Assembly: GCA_037783415.1 (NCBI GenBank)
Contig: JAZGTN010000062.1
Location: 186,001 to 250,000 of the forward strand
Direction of reading: 5' to 3'
DNA from: Leptasterias polaris
Lineage: Eukaryota > Echinodermata > Asteroidea > Forcipulatida > Asteriidae
Length of the DNA: 64,000 bases
In this document: piece by piece, positions 23,091 to 36,000 of the stretch
How the letters are laid out: each line of letters begins with the position of its first letter
Position numbering within the stretch: the stretch's first letter is position 1
The notes under the pieces: model-generated
The model's input: the letters and a program-made list of their open reading frames with translations, nothing else
Databases searched by the model: none
Told to the model about the DNA's origin: nothing
Made by a program: the position numbers and the translations under genes

Positions 23091-24517
23091 CAATACAAGA
23101 ATAACCATATCCTTATAACTGGGGCATGTGTTGGCTAAAGCATACCTTCCTCTATGTCTAAAGTAACTACCTGCAAATGTTTTTACCCTGATTTTTTATT
23201 TTATTTTTATTAATTCTTTCAACATAGAATATCCCATGCTCAGCTTGCCGTTGTTGTGTAGAAACAGTGTTTTCGGCTAGGATTAAATCTGGCCAGATAA
23301 TGTCTGTATGTACTGAGGATAAAAAACATAAATATGGTTCCATTCCTTATTTATTTATTTTTTTAAGCAGAAGATTCGCCTTACATCCTACCTTTAGAAC
23401 TATTTCTCTGATGGTTCAGGCAACACAAGGTATAAAGGCCTACTCTTTCTGTGATTCGTCTGAAGGGAGACTTTTTTTGACACTTTATCGCAACTTAGGC
23501 CTCTAAACAAGACGAACGTATTGTGTTCTATAGTGAGCACTTTCAAGGCGCCCCCCCCCCCTTTTCATGTGGCGCCTTTTTATGCAGCGGTTTTTTTATG
23601 CGGCAACTTTTGTTACCAATCGCCTTCCTGGGTTGTGTTTGTTTTGTGAGTGCGGGGCCGGGGATCGTAGGTAGTCAGACACGTGCAATTGCAAATTGGT
23701 TGTCTGCCACATTGTGATGCAGTGAGTCAGTGAGATGGTTCAAATCACAAATTATTTCAAATAAAGTTAACGCAAGGTTAATGTAAAAATTAACATGAAA
23801 CTGTAAACGTTCACAGAAAGTAACCTGAAAATGAGTGAATAATTAAGCAAAAACAAATTATTTGTGAAAACAGGCAACGACACCTCAATAATAATCGAAT
23901 ATCAAACGAGAGATACTGACATACTATAGGTGTGTTGTGCAAGTTTTAGAAAAACATAATTATTAACATTTCAACAGTTAAAATGATGTGAAGTAAAATG
24001 CTAAGATGATGAAGTTTTACATGAGTACATGTACTTATAAATCACAGATAAAAGTGTTCAAACGAAGTTATACTAAAGACAAATTCAGACTTTAAAAACC
24101 CCAATATCTGTACGTTTGATTCGCAGCTCAATTACAGCAAGCAAAAGAGATACTTGACTTAACGCGGAATTTGGCAACGCTCCGTACACTATGGACATCA
24201 TAGATGCATGACCTATCAGATCACAGGTATGCTCATGAGTGGACATAGTACCGGACACTTTTTGGCTAGATCGACACCCCCCCCCCCTCTCTGATCTCCG
24301 CCTCTGAAGATCTGCTGGTCGCTTTAAAAAGCAAACGGTTGGGGAGTGTTTTAGGTGTGCCATAGAGCCAGGAGTTTAGTTTTCTTAGTTGCAAAATTTC
24401 GAAATATACAAGTTGGGGATTGTGAGTCCTTGAGTTTCAAAGACGCCGGGGGAAAATGTACAACAACCGGGTTTCTACACATTTTGAGCGTTATTATAAA
24501 AAATTAAAAAAATAATA
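23091..24517. other. Intergenic DNA between CORO7 and DNAJA3
   Basis: No gene found. Contains homopolymer C runs near 23550 and 24281 and AT-rich unique sequence. Confidence 0.5.
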
Positions 24518-24590
24518 ATAAAAACCTATGAAGCCCCATTGGTGCCACTTGACAAGTGCGTATATGTTTCATTGAATGAGATGTATTTCA

Positions 24591-25073
24591 CGGCCGCCAC
24601 TTATTATCTTGCGGCCGCCACTTATTATCTTGCGGCCGCCACTTATTATCTTGCGGCCGCCACTTAGTAAGTTGCGGCCGCCACTTATTATCTTGCGGCC
24701 GCCACTTATTATCTTGCGGCCGCCACTTAGTAAGTTGCGACCGCCACTTATTATCTTGCGGCCGCCACTTATTATCTTGCGGCCGCCACTTATTATCTTG
24801 CGGCCGCCACTTATTATCTTGCGGCCGCCACTTAGTAAGTGGCGGCCGCCACTTATTATCCTGCGGCCGCCACTTATTATCTTGCGGCCGCCACTTAGTA
24901 AGTTGCGGCCGCCACTTATTATCTTGCGGCCGCCACTTATTATCTTGCGGCCGCCACTTAGTAAGTTGCGGCCGCCACTTATTATCTTGCGGCCGCCACT
25001 TAGTATCTTGCGGCCGCCACTTATTAAATTGCGGCCGCAACTTATTATCTTGCGGCCGCCACTTAGTATCTTG
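24591..25073 (+). repeat. 21-bp NotI-containing tandem array, left arm (23 units)
   Basis: Most units contain GCGGCCGC. Two main unit types end TTATTATCTT or TTAGTAAGTT. Starting from the outer end the order is 3 of the first type, 1 of the second, 2, 1, 4, 1, 2, 1, 2, 1, then variants. Because 21 is a multiple of 3, several frames stay open on both strands; these are not genes. Confidence 0.95.
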
Positions 25074-25925
25074 CCAGTTGTCATGCATGGATGAAACTTC
25101 ACGATTCAGCTGCTAGCATGTAACCTATGTTTTTTGCTTGATGAGTTTACTTTTCAAAAACGAATGAACCAGTTACAGGTTTTGAAAGAGATTTTCTAAG
25201 TAACGTGCATTTTACACCGCCGAAAGATGCGAATACTAAGATTGTATCCTGGGTATTGTTTTACTTTAACAGTCTATATCAGCAAAAGGTACCGGTATAT
25301 ACAAGGCCCTGTAAAATATAGTCTCAAAATTATAAAGTGGGTTTCAACCATTTTAAAACCCCAATGTTCAAAAAGTTACTAAGTCAATACTATCATACAG
25401 AACTTCCTAATTGAAGTAGGCATAAGCTGGAGATTAAGTGATGCAGTCTTGTAAAGAAACTTGATCAACAAAGAATTCATAACAAGGCACGAATCTTAAT
25501 TTCTGTATCACCAAGAACTCTTCAATTTACACATCCATATTTACCAATGATGAAAATGGCTCGAAAGTGATCTACACATTTGAAGCAGCAGTGTTTATAG
25601 AAATTGTTATTATCTCAAACTCACAAAGCCTTATAAAAAAATCTCTCTTATTTTAAATATTTAATAACATTTGAACAACATAAACGAAAAGGAAAGGAGG
25701 GTTATCTCACTGGATCGACATCCACTGTATAATGTATATAAAATATAACAAAATTCAGGAGTGATTTCAGCTCCCAACGTAAGAAACTCTTTCAATAACA
25801 ATCCACAAGGAAGTCCAATAAATTTGCAGCAATTCTGTCGGAGCATGACCTCATACACCTACCCACACCCTCAAAAAAGTATAAAATAAATACCTTCAAG
25901 ACTCGAATGTTATCAAAGATTACCA

Positions 25926-26239
25926 AGATAATAAGTGGCGGCCGCAAGATAATAAGTGGCGGCCGCAAGATAATAAGTGGCGGCCGCAAGATAATAAGTG
26001 GCGGCCGCAACTTACTAAGTGGCGGCCGCAAGATAATAAGTGGCGGCCGCAAGATAATAAGTGGCGGCCGCAAGATAATAAGTGGCGGCCGCAAGATAAT
26101 AAGTGGCGGCCGCAACTTACTAAGTGGCGGCCGCAAGATAATAAGTGGCGGCCGCAAGATAATAAGTGGCGGCCGCAACTTACTAAGTGGCGGCCGCAAG
26201 ATAATAAGTGGCGGCCGCAAGATAATAAGTGGCGGCCGT
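25926..26239 (-). repeat. 21-bp NotI-containing tandem array, right arm (15 units, inverted)
   Basis: Inverted relative to the left array. From the outer end the unit types run 2, 1, 2, 1, 4, 1, 4, the same order as the left arm apart from one missing first unit, so the arms share an ancestral unit pattern. Confidence 0.95.
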
Positions 26240-26308
26240 GAAATACATCTCATTCAATGAAACATATACGCACTTGTCAAGTGGCACCAATGGGGCTTCA
26301 TAAAAACC

Positions 26309-26865
26309 GGCAAAACCCGTTTGATTGTGTTAGGGCTGTTTTGGCGAAGTCACAGGGTCCCTAAACGAGTGTGCGGGTCCAAACTCCCCGTTAGACGTAG
26401 TACAGAATATAATAAGAGCAAAGGATTCTTTACATTTACACCATAGAGAAAGGACAGTAGATTACACTCAGTGACTCGATCGAGTCACCCGCTGTCGATT
26501 CCGTTTTAATGGTGAATATTGTTAACACCACGTTTGAACAACTGTACTGCGGCCGGTCATTTCAAAGTTTCTGATAGGCCTAAATGAGTTTTATTGAACA
26601 AGTGCTCCTTGTAATTCTGGATTTTAAAAAAGAAGTTTGACCAGCGCTTTACGGCATGGGACCACCAAGCCGGAAACTTAATCCGAAGCCGTAGTTCTGA
26701 TAGAAATCACTTCGGCTACGGCTATGGCTGTCAGTGTGGTGGCAACGAACGTCGTCGAAGGAGGTGGTATGGTTTTTGGACGGCCCGTACGCAAACAGTT
26801 CATACACATCGTCGGTGTACCATCTAACCCGTAAGTATTTTAGCTAAACCTCACGAACAGCAAGC
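26309..26865 (+). promoter_or_regulatory. DNAJA3: Upstream region and probable 5' UTR of DNAJA3
   Basis: Unique sequence between the TU-like element and the DNAJA3 ATG. No TATA box recognised. A short hairpin formed by AGCCGTAG and CTACGGCT lies near 26690-26725. The promoter must lie here or in an unseen upstream exon; this is inference from position only. Confidence 0.35.
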
Positions 26866-27028
26866 ATGGCGACCGCCGCAGTGCGATTTCTACCAAGAAA
26901 CTTCCATAAGTTCCAACCATCACTTGCATGCTGGAGATGCACAGTTGTACAGAAGAAGAAGCTTAGTACACAACAGTCTGATGGCAGGAGTAGTCTGTTC
27001 CGGTCTTGCATTGGAAAACCATCTGATG
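26866..27028 (+). CDS. DNAJA3: DNAJA3 exon 1 (residues 1-55)
   Basis: Starts [20 protein letters not shown] and stays rich in Arg/Lys and poor in acidic residues, as expected for a mitochondrial import leader. Ends one base into Gly55, donor GTAAAA. Confidence 0.88.
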
Positions 27029-30000
27029 GTAAAAATAATTAATAGTAATACTAATAATATCGGTCCGGATCCATTCAATCTTTCATTCTAATCATAATCA
27101 TTAATCATCTCTCGGGGATTGCTAACCCCATTAATAGTGCCAATACTCTGGACTTCCTCCGATCCTTGGCCCTACGCCCATGTACCTCCAGGAGGTGGGA
27201 TAATTTTTCGAATATAAACTCGCGTTTTTATGCCGAGATTTTTTCCGCATTGCGCAAAAATTAAGACAGCGCGGTGTGCGCGGAGCCTAAAGATGGCGCA
27301 GTGTGCGCTGGAAGCTAGGCAGAAGGCTCCGCGCACACCGCGCTGTCTTAATTTTTACGCACTGCCTTGCAGGTGGCGTTCACGCATTGCGCAAAAATGA
27401 AGACAGCACGGTGTGCGCGTAGCCTAAAGACAGCGCAGTGTGCGCTGGAAGCTAGGCAGAAGGCTCCGCGCACACCGCGCTGTCTTAATTTTTGCGCAAT
27501 GCGTGAACGCCGCCTGCATGCGCATTAGCAAACATCATGGATGCCGGGCAGTCAAATCGGTGGCAGTAACGCCTCAGAATTTCTTCAAAATTACACCAAA
27601 ACGAGCGCGCACAAGTGCGTTTTAATGTGCTGTCCACAAATCGGATACAATGAGTGACAACTGGGGAAAAAATCTCTGCATAAAAACGTGAGTTTATATT
27701 CGAAAAATTATCCCACCTCCTGGAGGTACATGGGCGTAGGGCCAAGGATCGGAGGAAGTCCAGAGTATTGGCACTATTAATGGGGCTAGAGGATTGCCAG
27801 TCATCTCGCCCCCCGGCAAAGTCGCCCCTCACAAAGTCGCCCTCTGCAAAGTCGCCCCCAGCAAGCTCGCCCCCTCCAGGTACAAACTCGCCCCCTCACA
27901 ATGTCGCCCCCGACAAAGTCGCCCTCCGACAAAGTCGCCCCAATGCATTTTTTTGCTATTGTTGCAATGATTTTCTAAGGGGAAATTTTGTTTTTAACTT
28001 GATTCAAGAAAGGGAATCCTTAAAGACTTTATACATTTTTGTTGAGGATAAATAACTTAATAACTATAACTAATTGAAAAACAACAAATTTTGACAAAAA
28101 TTCTCCCGTTGTAACTCAGTATTTAATTTTAAAAAGAAATTCAAGAAACATTAATTTAAACAAACTTTACACTAAACCGCACTAAATTGATGTGTGACAA
28201 AAATTCTGCCTTTGGAATCAGTACTTAATGTACATCAATTAAAATGTAATAAAAGCCATAACGTACAAAATAAACAAAGCTTAACAGTTACTTAACCCTC
28301 TTGCTGTCTGACCATTCAATACCATTCACTGTGGTTTTGAATGATAGATAAGCTATGCCAGCCTTGCAATATGATACCATGAGGGAATGCATGTACACAG
28401 TACACAGTTAGTTCTGTGCACAGTTGTGCCACCATACACAACTTTGGCAGTTGAATGGTTTCAAATGGTTGGTCAACTCACTTGAAAATGTTGCGAACAG
28501 TAGGAGGGTTAATAAACATAAAAGATTTCTCACAAAAATATATTTCATAAGTTATGTATGTACTTTAAAAACTATCAAAAGACAAATAGAAAAATATACA
28601 GGAGACTTAATAAATAAATTAAGCACTGTAACTGTCAACCAAATGATAAAACTATACAGAAGACTTAATAAATAAATTAATCTTGCACTGTAACTGTCAA
28701 CCAAATGATAAAACGATGAATAAAAAAAAAACTAAACGGGCGTAGCCCATACCGAGATAGTGTTGTTGTTATTTGTAAGATAAATCTTTTACTTTTTATT
28801 AGACAGTAAAATTCACACTACATTTTTTGCACTGCAGTTGCCCTTGTTTTATGAGTTAGTTAACTTATTTTGCACTCTTGTCTTAAGACGTTTTATAAAA
28901 TCGCATCAAAGAGAATGGTCACTTGTGGATTTGGCGAAACTTATGCACGTATCAATTGTAGTCCCGGCCCTGGGGGACCCGGGACTTTGGCAGAGGTAGC
29001 CGGGACATAGACGGGGATGTGCAAAGAACTGTGCCCCTCTAGCCGGGACAATAGCGGGGTCTTTGCCGAGGTTGTACAAATTGTTTCCCCGCCCTACCGG
29101 GACAATAGCGGGGTCTTTGGCGAGGTTGTACAATTTGTTTCCCCGCCCTACCGGGACAATAGCGGATCGTGGAGTGTGTGACAAATGCCCTGCATGGCGG
29201 TCGGGGCCGGGATCGTGCGGGGGTTGTTATAAATGCCCCGCATGCCGGGGCCGGGATCGTACGGGGGTTGTTATAAATGCCCCGCATGCCTGGGCCGGGA
29301 TCATGCGGGGGATGTACAAAAACAAGTGCCCCGCCCCGGCCGGGCAGTAGCGGGGCATGGCAGGGACTATGACGCCAAGCCATTTTTACATCCCCGGCCA
29401 AGTCCCCGCTAGTCCCGGGTCCCCCAGAGCGGGATTACAATTGATATGTGCATTACTAATACTAGCATAAGGTCTATCCCAAATACGGCCTGGTTGATTC
29501 TGTAACTGTAAAAGTTAGTGTCCTACCGGGGCAATGCCGAAGATGGCAGCACAGCCTCGCAAAAGACTTTGTTAGGGGGCGACTTTGTCGGGGGGCGACT
29601 CTGGCGGGGGCGACTTTGTGAGGGGGCGAGTTTGTACCTGGAGGGGGCGAGCTTGCTGGGGGGCGACTTTGCAGGTGGCGACTTTGTGGGAGGCGACTTT
29701 GCCGGGGGGTGAGATGACTGGTTTGCCTCTCGAGTCGTCCAGCTGGAGATTCGTCCAGCTAGCTAGCTTGCATCGTTTTGCACAACCATGGTGCATGTTC
29801 TAGGCGCGTCAGTCGGCAGTTTAAACCAACTGTCTATTCTAATTCTATGCGTCCAAATACCTCTTCTCTTGATGATAGTCATACTCTTCTGTATCTGTAT
29901 CAATAATAATATCTGTATCAATAAAGGAGTTCTTTGTACTCTCATTTAGCATTGCACGGGTTCAGAAAATCCACTCCGCAAATGAAAGTTGCAAAAAATT

Positions 30001-33000
30001 ATAAATTCTCACCGTTTTTCAGAATCCTTGCCTTCCGGTAACAATATGGCCGCCGCTGAAATTTTCCAACTGGTAATGCTGCGCGCTACGCTGGTCACGA
30101 AACCAACGGTTCACGTATACAATCATAGGCGCAATGCTGGTACACAATAACCAATGTTCTGTACTTGAACCGTTGATAATCGTTACCAGGAGCGTAGGGC
30201 GCAGCATTACCAGTTGGAAAATTTCAGCGGCGGCCATATTGTTACCGGAAGGCGAGGATTCTGAAAAACGGTGAGAATTTATCATTTTTTGCAACTTTTT
30301 TTTGCAGAGTGGATTAAACTTTCGATTAAGGCAGTTGTTGGTGAATTAAAGAGTGTTCTAGGTCGAATGCGCCTGCCTGGTTTTGGGGGTGTAAAGTAAA
30401 GTACCAACCCCTCAACCACCTTGAACATGAATGAAAGACGTGACTGCTTCCGTCTGTCCTGGAGAGCTGGTAATTGCAGGTTACTGAGCATTTTGGTGAT
30501 ACATCCAGGTTGCCGTGACCGATAGTCTCCTGTGATGAAGTGTGCAGCACGATGTTGGATGGTCTCAAGGCGATCTATATTGGTCTTATTATGAGGATCC
30601 CACACTACTGCTCCATACTCCAGGGTTGGTCATACAAGGGCTAAGTAGACAGTGTGTTTACAGCTGGTTGGACACAGCCTCTCAGGTTTCTGAATCTCTT
30701 GGATATGTTGGATATGTGTGAGTTCCATTTGAGATCTTCTGCGATGAGTATGACCTAATAACAGTTGCTTGGTGGGTTTGATGGAGAATGGTGTAGAAGT
30801 ACGATTTTTTTATTTCTGATGCTAAGAATATTACATTTGTTGGCAAGTGCATTCCCCACTGATTGGCCCATGATTCAAGAGTTGTAATATCTTGTAGGAT
30901 GGCGTAGTCTTTTGTAGTGTTGATTTGTCTATACAAGAGGCAATCATCCGCAAACAGCCTCACTTGAGATGATACGCTGTCAGGGAGGTCGTTTATATGG
31001 CACAGGAATAACAGGGGCCCTAACACTGTTCCTTGTGGAACACCAGAATCAATTGGCACTTCCATTGATGATACTCCTTCTAATACAACTTTCATTGTAC
31101 GTCGGGTTAGGAAGTTGGTTAACCATTGGTGAAGTGGGCCACGAATGCCGTAACAGTGAAGAAGTTTACTATGCTGTATGGTGTCAAAGGCTTTACTAAA
31201 GTCAAGAATGGCTATGTCAACTTGCTTTTTGTCATCAAATGATTTGAATAGGTCATGTAGTGTGATTATGAGCTGCGTTTCACATGAGTAGCCCCTGCGA
31301 AATCCATGGTTTAAGTTCGAAAGGATATTGTGGTTTTCTAGGTGTGTCATGATGTGCCCATTTGTGTTCCAACTGTTTACATAAAACTGATAGGGAAATT
31401 GGTCAGTAGTTCTCGGCCGAATGCTTGTCTCCTTTCTTGAAGACACAGGAAATATTGGCATTTAGCCAGTCTGCTGGTAAGGTGCCAGAGTCAAGGGAAT
31501 TTTGGTAGATTGCTGCAAGGCCTGGTGCAATGTTATCGACACAATTTTTCAGTACAGTGTTAGAGATGTTGTCTGGTCCACATGCTTTAGTAGCGTTGAG
31601 GTTTTTTAACAGCTTGGCGACACCAGGGTACTTGGATTTTGCCTCTAAAACTACTTAGAGTACTCGGTACTCTGATTTGAGAACTGCACTCTAACACTGG
31701 TTTGGACAGGATAATCAATGTTGTCATTGTTTGTTTTTTTATTCAGGGTATGACATTCATAGTGCATCCACCAGACTGATTCACACAAGTTCAGCTTTCT
31801 CAGCTATAACTGATCCATACAAAGTCCTTGGAGTTCCAAAGAATGCCTCACAAAAGGATATCAAAAAAGCCTACTATGAGGTATGAGCAAAGAGTTGAAT
31901 ATGTTAATTACATGTACAATAAACAATGTAAATGCTAATTAACAGAGGAATTATCTGCATATATTATTTGCTTGATGATGATAATTCATTACACCTGTTA
32001 TATTCTTTGTTTCAAGTATGAGCATTGAGAGCTGTCTTGTACTCATGATGTGAATGAAGGAAAGACTTTGTCATATACATGTATGCACATGTGCTCACTG
32101 CTCACAAATGTGACATTACTGTAATCTAAAAAGCACACGTACATGTACATTAGCAAAATCAATTATGCATTATAGTGCAATGCAGTCTAGCATTTTGATA
32201 TAAATTTAGAGATAATGGACATATTTACCATTATTACTTTGAGGTAAGCTTTTTGTCTGGCATACTGAGTTACGTGTACATGTAAAATAAGCACCTTGAG
32301 CAAATTGCTAACTTATTAAGAAATCAGAAGTTGAATTACTTACATGTATATTGTACAGTCAGTGGTATAAATGATGCAGCATCGTGTCCTGGTTCAGGCT
32401 GTGCAAGTATTATTCACACAAGTTTTATTCACACATTAAAAAAGCTAAGTGTGAACGCAAGGTTCCCCAAAATGTTTGAATACATGCTAGACTTACACTA
32501 TATTGCAGGTAAGACAATTGATGTGAAAAACATGTTTATACATGCATTTTCTAATTTTCTTCATTAGAGTTTATGGAAGTTATCCGGATTTATCAAAATG
32601 TTACTTACAAACTATTATATCATTTTTCTCTTTTATTTTAGTTAGCAAAGAAATATCATCCGGACAAAAACAAAAATAACAAAGAAGCTGCCAAAAAATT
32701 TGCAGAACTAGCTGAAGCATATGAGGTTTGTATTCTTTGCGGTTTTAAAAACATCAATATCGATAACCTGTCTCAGGAAATAAGATAGTAAGACCTACAT
32801 GTAGGCACAGACTCAACATGCTCAACATAGTTTAAAGTTAGACGTATGCACAGACTCAACATAGTTTAAAGTTAGACGTATGCACAGACTCAATGTAATT
32901 GTTTTCACCAAACTATAAGAAAACATTCCTCTGTATAGCCATTGTTGCAGGGAATGTAGAAATCTTTTTTTTAGTGTTCTTCTTTGTTAATAAACCCCCT

Positions 33001-36000
33001 TGCATACATTTAAGGCTGCCATGGTTGAAGTCAAACAATGGAAATGTGCATGTTGTACGCACAACGCACAACTCTCAGTGACGCACAGTTTGAGCTCGTG
33101 AGGTCATTTCTGTGTCTCCAGTGCATGGAAAAGGAATTCTTAAAAACGGATTAGTTTAACGGAGTTTACACCTTTGGTAATTACTGCAAAAATTAATGAC
33201 CATAAAAACTTACTATGTATAGGTAAAGAGCACTGGAGAGCTGTTGATGTTATAAAACATTGTTAGAAATTACACCCTTTAAAGTAATGTATGTAGTTTT
33301 AGAGAAATAGGTAATTTTCCATCCCCAAAATTAGAATCTGAGAAATGCAATTCTACGCAACGAGAGTGTTTTTTCTTTCATTATTATCTTGCAACCTCAA
33401 TGCCAAAATTGAGCAAAAATTTTCACAGGTTTGTTATTTTATTCATACGTTGGGATACAACCAAGTGAGGATACTGGTCTTTGACAATTACCAAAAGTAT
33501 ATCCTACACAACTGTACCTTTAATAAATAGTTCATTATATAAAGGCTGTTACAATGATTTAAAGTTCTTTAATGAATACCATTAATTATCATTGATCTGT
33601 CTTACCCCTATTCAAAGCAGTTTATATTCTATCCATCAATTTCACCAAATTATTGAAGGACTGAAAAGGGGAGGTTTATCCTCAAACATATATTACTTGC
33701 TGGCACTGTGTGGAATCTTCCTGGTCCATTAATCGATAATCACTTACTATTTCCAAACCTTGATGTAATGACATTTTGAATTATTTCAATCAAGTGTGAG
33801 GGATATTTGCTGCTAAAATGTAACCTAAAACACTTGTTTAATGGGAGACTGTGGAACGCTAGGTGGCAGCAGACTAACCAGGTAATTTCCATTGTTTACA
33901 AAGTCTGCCATTAATTTTGGCAAATAAATGGATGCACAATGTTTCCCTATCTCATCTTGTGGAATGTGCCAAGTACATAATAATAATAATAATAATAATA
34001 ATAATAGTGGCTTCTTATATAGCGCTCATATCCGTCACTCAGTGATGCTCAAGGCGCTTCAACAGTCAGTATTTTTCCTGCAAGGTATGTGGAGCTATGT
34101 TTTGAAGTATGAGACCTATTCCTTTACATAGCACCATGTAATGGTTTACAAGGTGCTGTGGCGCAATATGCAGCCAATCAAACCAGGAACATCGGGGCGA
34201 ACCCCTTCTCTTTTCGATAAGTGCACTGGGTTCTTTTACGTGCATTACACAACACACGGGATCAACTGCTTTACGTCTCATCCGAAGGACGAAGCAATAA
34301 TTGTTAAGTGTCTTGCTTAAGGACACTAGTGTCACGACCGGGACTTGAACCCACACTCTGCTGAACAGAAACACCAGAGCTTGAGTTCGGTGCTCTTAAC
34401 CGCTCGGCCACGACACGTGTTGTGGAACAAGTAACTCTGTATCCACATGATTAATTTTGAGTCCTTAACACAATCAGTGAGTCCTTAACACAATCATGGA
34501 TACCAAAGTTTGAATTCTTGATGGATAGGGGACAAGGGGAGATCTTGTTCATGACAACAACAACAATTATTATTGGGTTTTTTCTTTTCAAATACAGGTA
34601 TTTCTCAAAGCATTGTAATTGAATTACTGGCATAATTTGTTTTATTGTCACTCAGCCAAAGGAATCTTTTTCCCTGTACTTAACATCCTCACAAAGACTT
34701 TGTAAACAGAATTCCTTGTGGAATGTCCCTGTCTTTAGAATGCACTCAGTATCTAATTAGTCTCACTCCCCCCAAAAAAACTCAAACTACAACAACAAAT
34801 AACAAATAGTTAATAATAATAAGCAGTTCTTATGTAGCGCTTTATCTACTCCCGATGGGCGTCTCAAAGCGCTCAGTATTTTTCCTGCAAGGTATGTGGA
34901 GTTACGTTTTTGAAGTTTGAGACCTATTCCTTTGCATAGCACCATGTAATGGTTTACAAGATGCTGTGGCGCAATATGCAGCCAATCAAACCAGGAACAC
35001 TGGGGCGAATCCCTTCTCTTTACGATAAGTGCACTGGGTTCTTATACGTGCATTACACAACACACGGGACGTACAGCTTTATGTCCCATCCAAAGGACGA
35101 AGCAATAATTGTTAAGTGTCTTGCTTAAGGACACAAGTGTCACGACCTGGACTCGAACCCACACTCTGTTGATCAGAAACACCAGTTCTTGAGTTCGGTG
35201 TTCTCATCCGCTCGGCCACGACACATCACGATCAAAGTTACATGTCTGAATGTTTGTATTTGAGTTAAATAAAGATTTCATTGTAATATAAAGTCAGGCT
35301 GACTAAGACACATTAAGGACAAACCCTGTGATTGACAATCAAAGTTAAAATCAACACACCTGTCATGTGTGTATTTTTCATGTAATTTGTGTTTTAGCCA
35401 GTTTCATTACAAAGTGTATCAACTTTGTAAATTAAGAGTAGAGGTCCAGTAGTTTTAAGTGTATGACTCCAGTGAGGAAGTGTTTGTTGGTGCTCTAAAC
35501 CTACTAAATTACATCCTTGCATTTACCATGTGATGGCCGTAACCTTAACCTATAATAACTGAATGCATTCTATGATTTAGGTATTAGGTGATGACAGTAG
35601 GAGGCGTGAGTATGATACAATGGGAGCAACTGGGTTTGGAGGTAGTGGAGGTGGATTTCAGCAAGGTCAATGGCAGCAAACAAATATAGATCCAGAAGAA
35701 CTATTCAGGAAGATCTTTGGTAATGCTGGATTTGGAGGAGGCAATAGTGGGACATCTTTTGGGGAATCAGTGTTTGGTGGTTTTGACAGAGGTCATGAGG
35801 TGAGGTCATACATGTATGGTTCCATAAAACAACAGCTCGTTAGTGTTTTAAATATTATCAACCAGTACATTTTCCAAAGGTTTAAATAAGTGTAAATCCT
35901 AATTTACATTTCTTTTTGTTGTACTTGTACGGTGTAGTTTTTTGTTTGTATGCTTGTAATCACCCAATCAACTACTAACTAGTATATAACAATCACATTA

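Larger units (their letters stand above)
24527..26302. mobile_element. TU/FB-like fold-back element with NotI-rich tandem-repeat arms
   Basis: About 1.78 kb. The outer 70 bp on each side are perfect inverted copies starting TATGAAGCCCCATTGG. They lead into inverted arrays of a 21-bp unit, GCGGCCGCCACTTATTATCT plus T: 23 copies on the left (about 24591-25073) and 15 on the right (about 25926-26239). A unique 0.85-kb loop separates the arrays and has no convincing gene. ATAAAAACC occurs at 24518-24526 and 26300-26308; its last 3 bases on the right overlap the element end, so the duplication is 6 to 9 bp. Arms built of short tandem repeats resemble Drosophila FB and sea-urchin TU elements. Confidence 0.9.

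Noticed and set aside
24591..26239. CRISPR-like array
   Set aside because: Units are contiguous without spacers, in a eukaryotic genome, and form inverted arms of a transposable element.
24569..26260. Open frames encoding heptapeptide repeats on both strands
   Set aside because: Produced by the 21-bp tandem arrays; several frames are open on both strands, which is not expected of a gene.
29039..29401. 120-codon Pro/Arg-rich open frame
   Set aside because: Falls in the GC-rich subrepeats of a nested element; GC-rich DNA has few stops.
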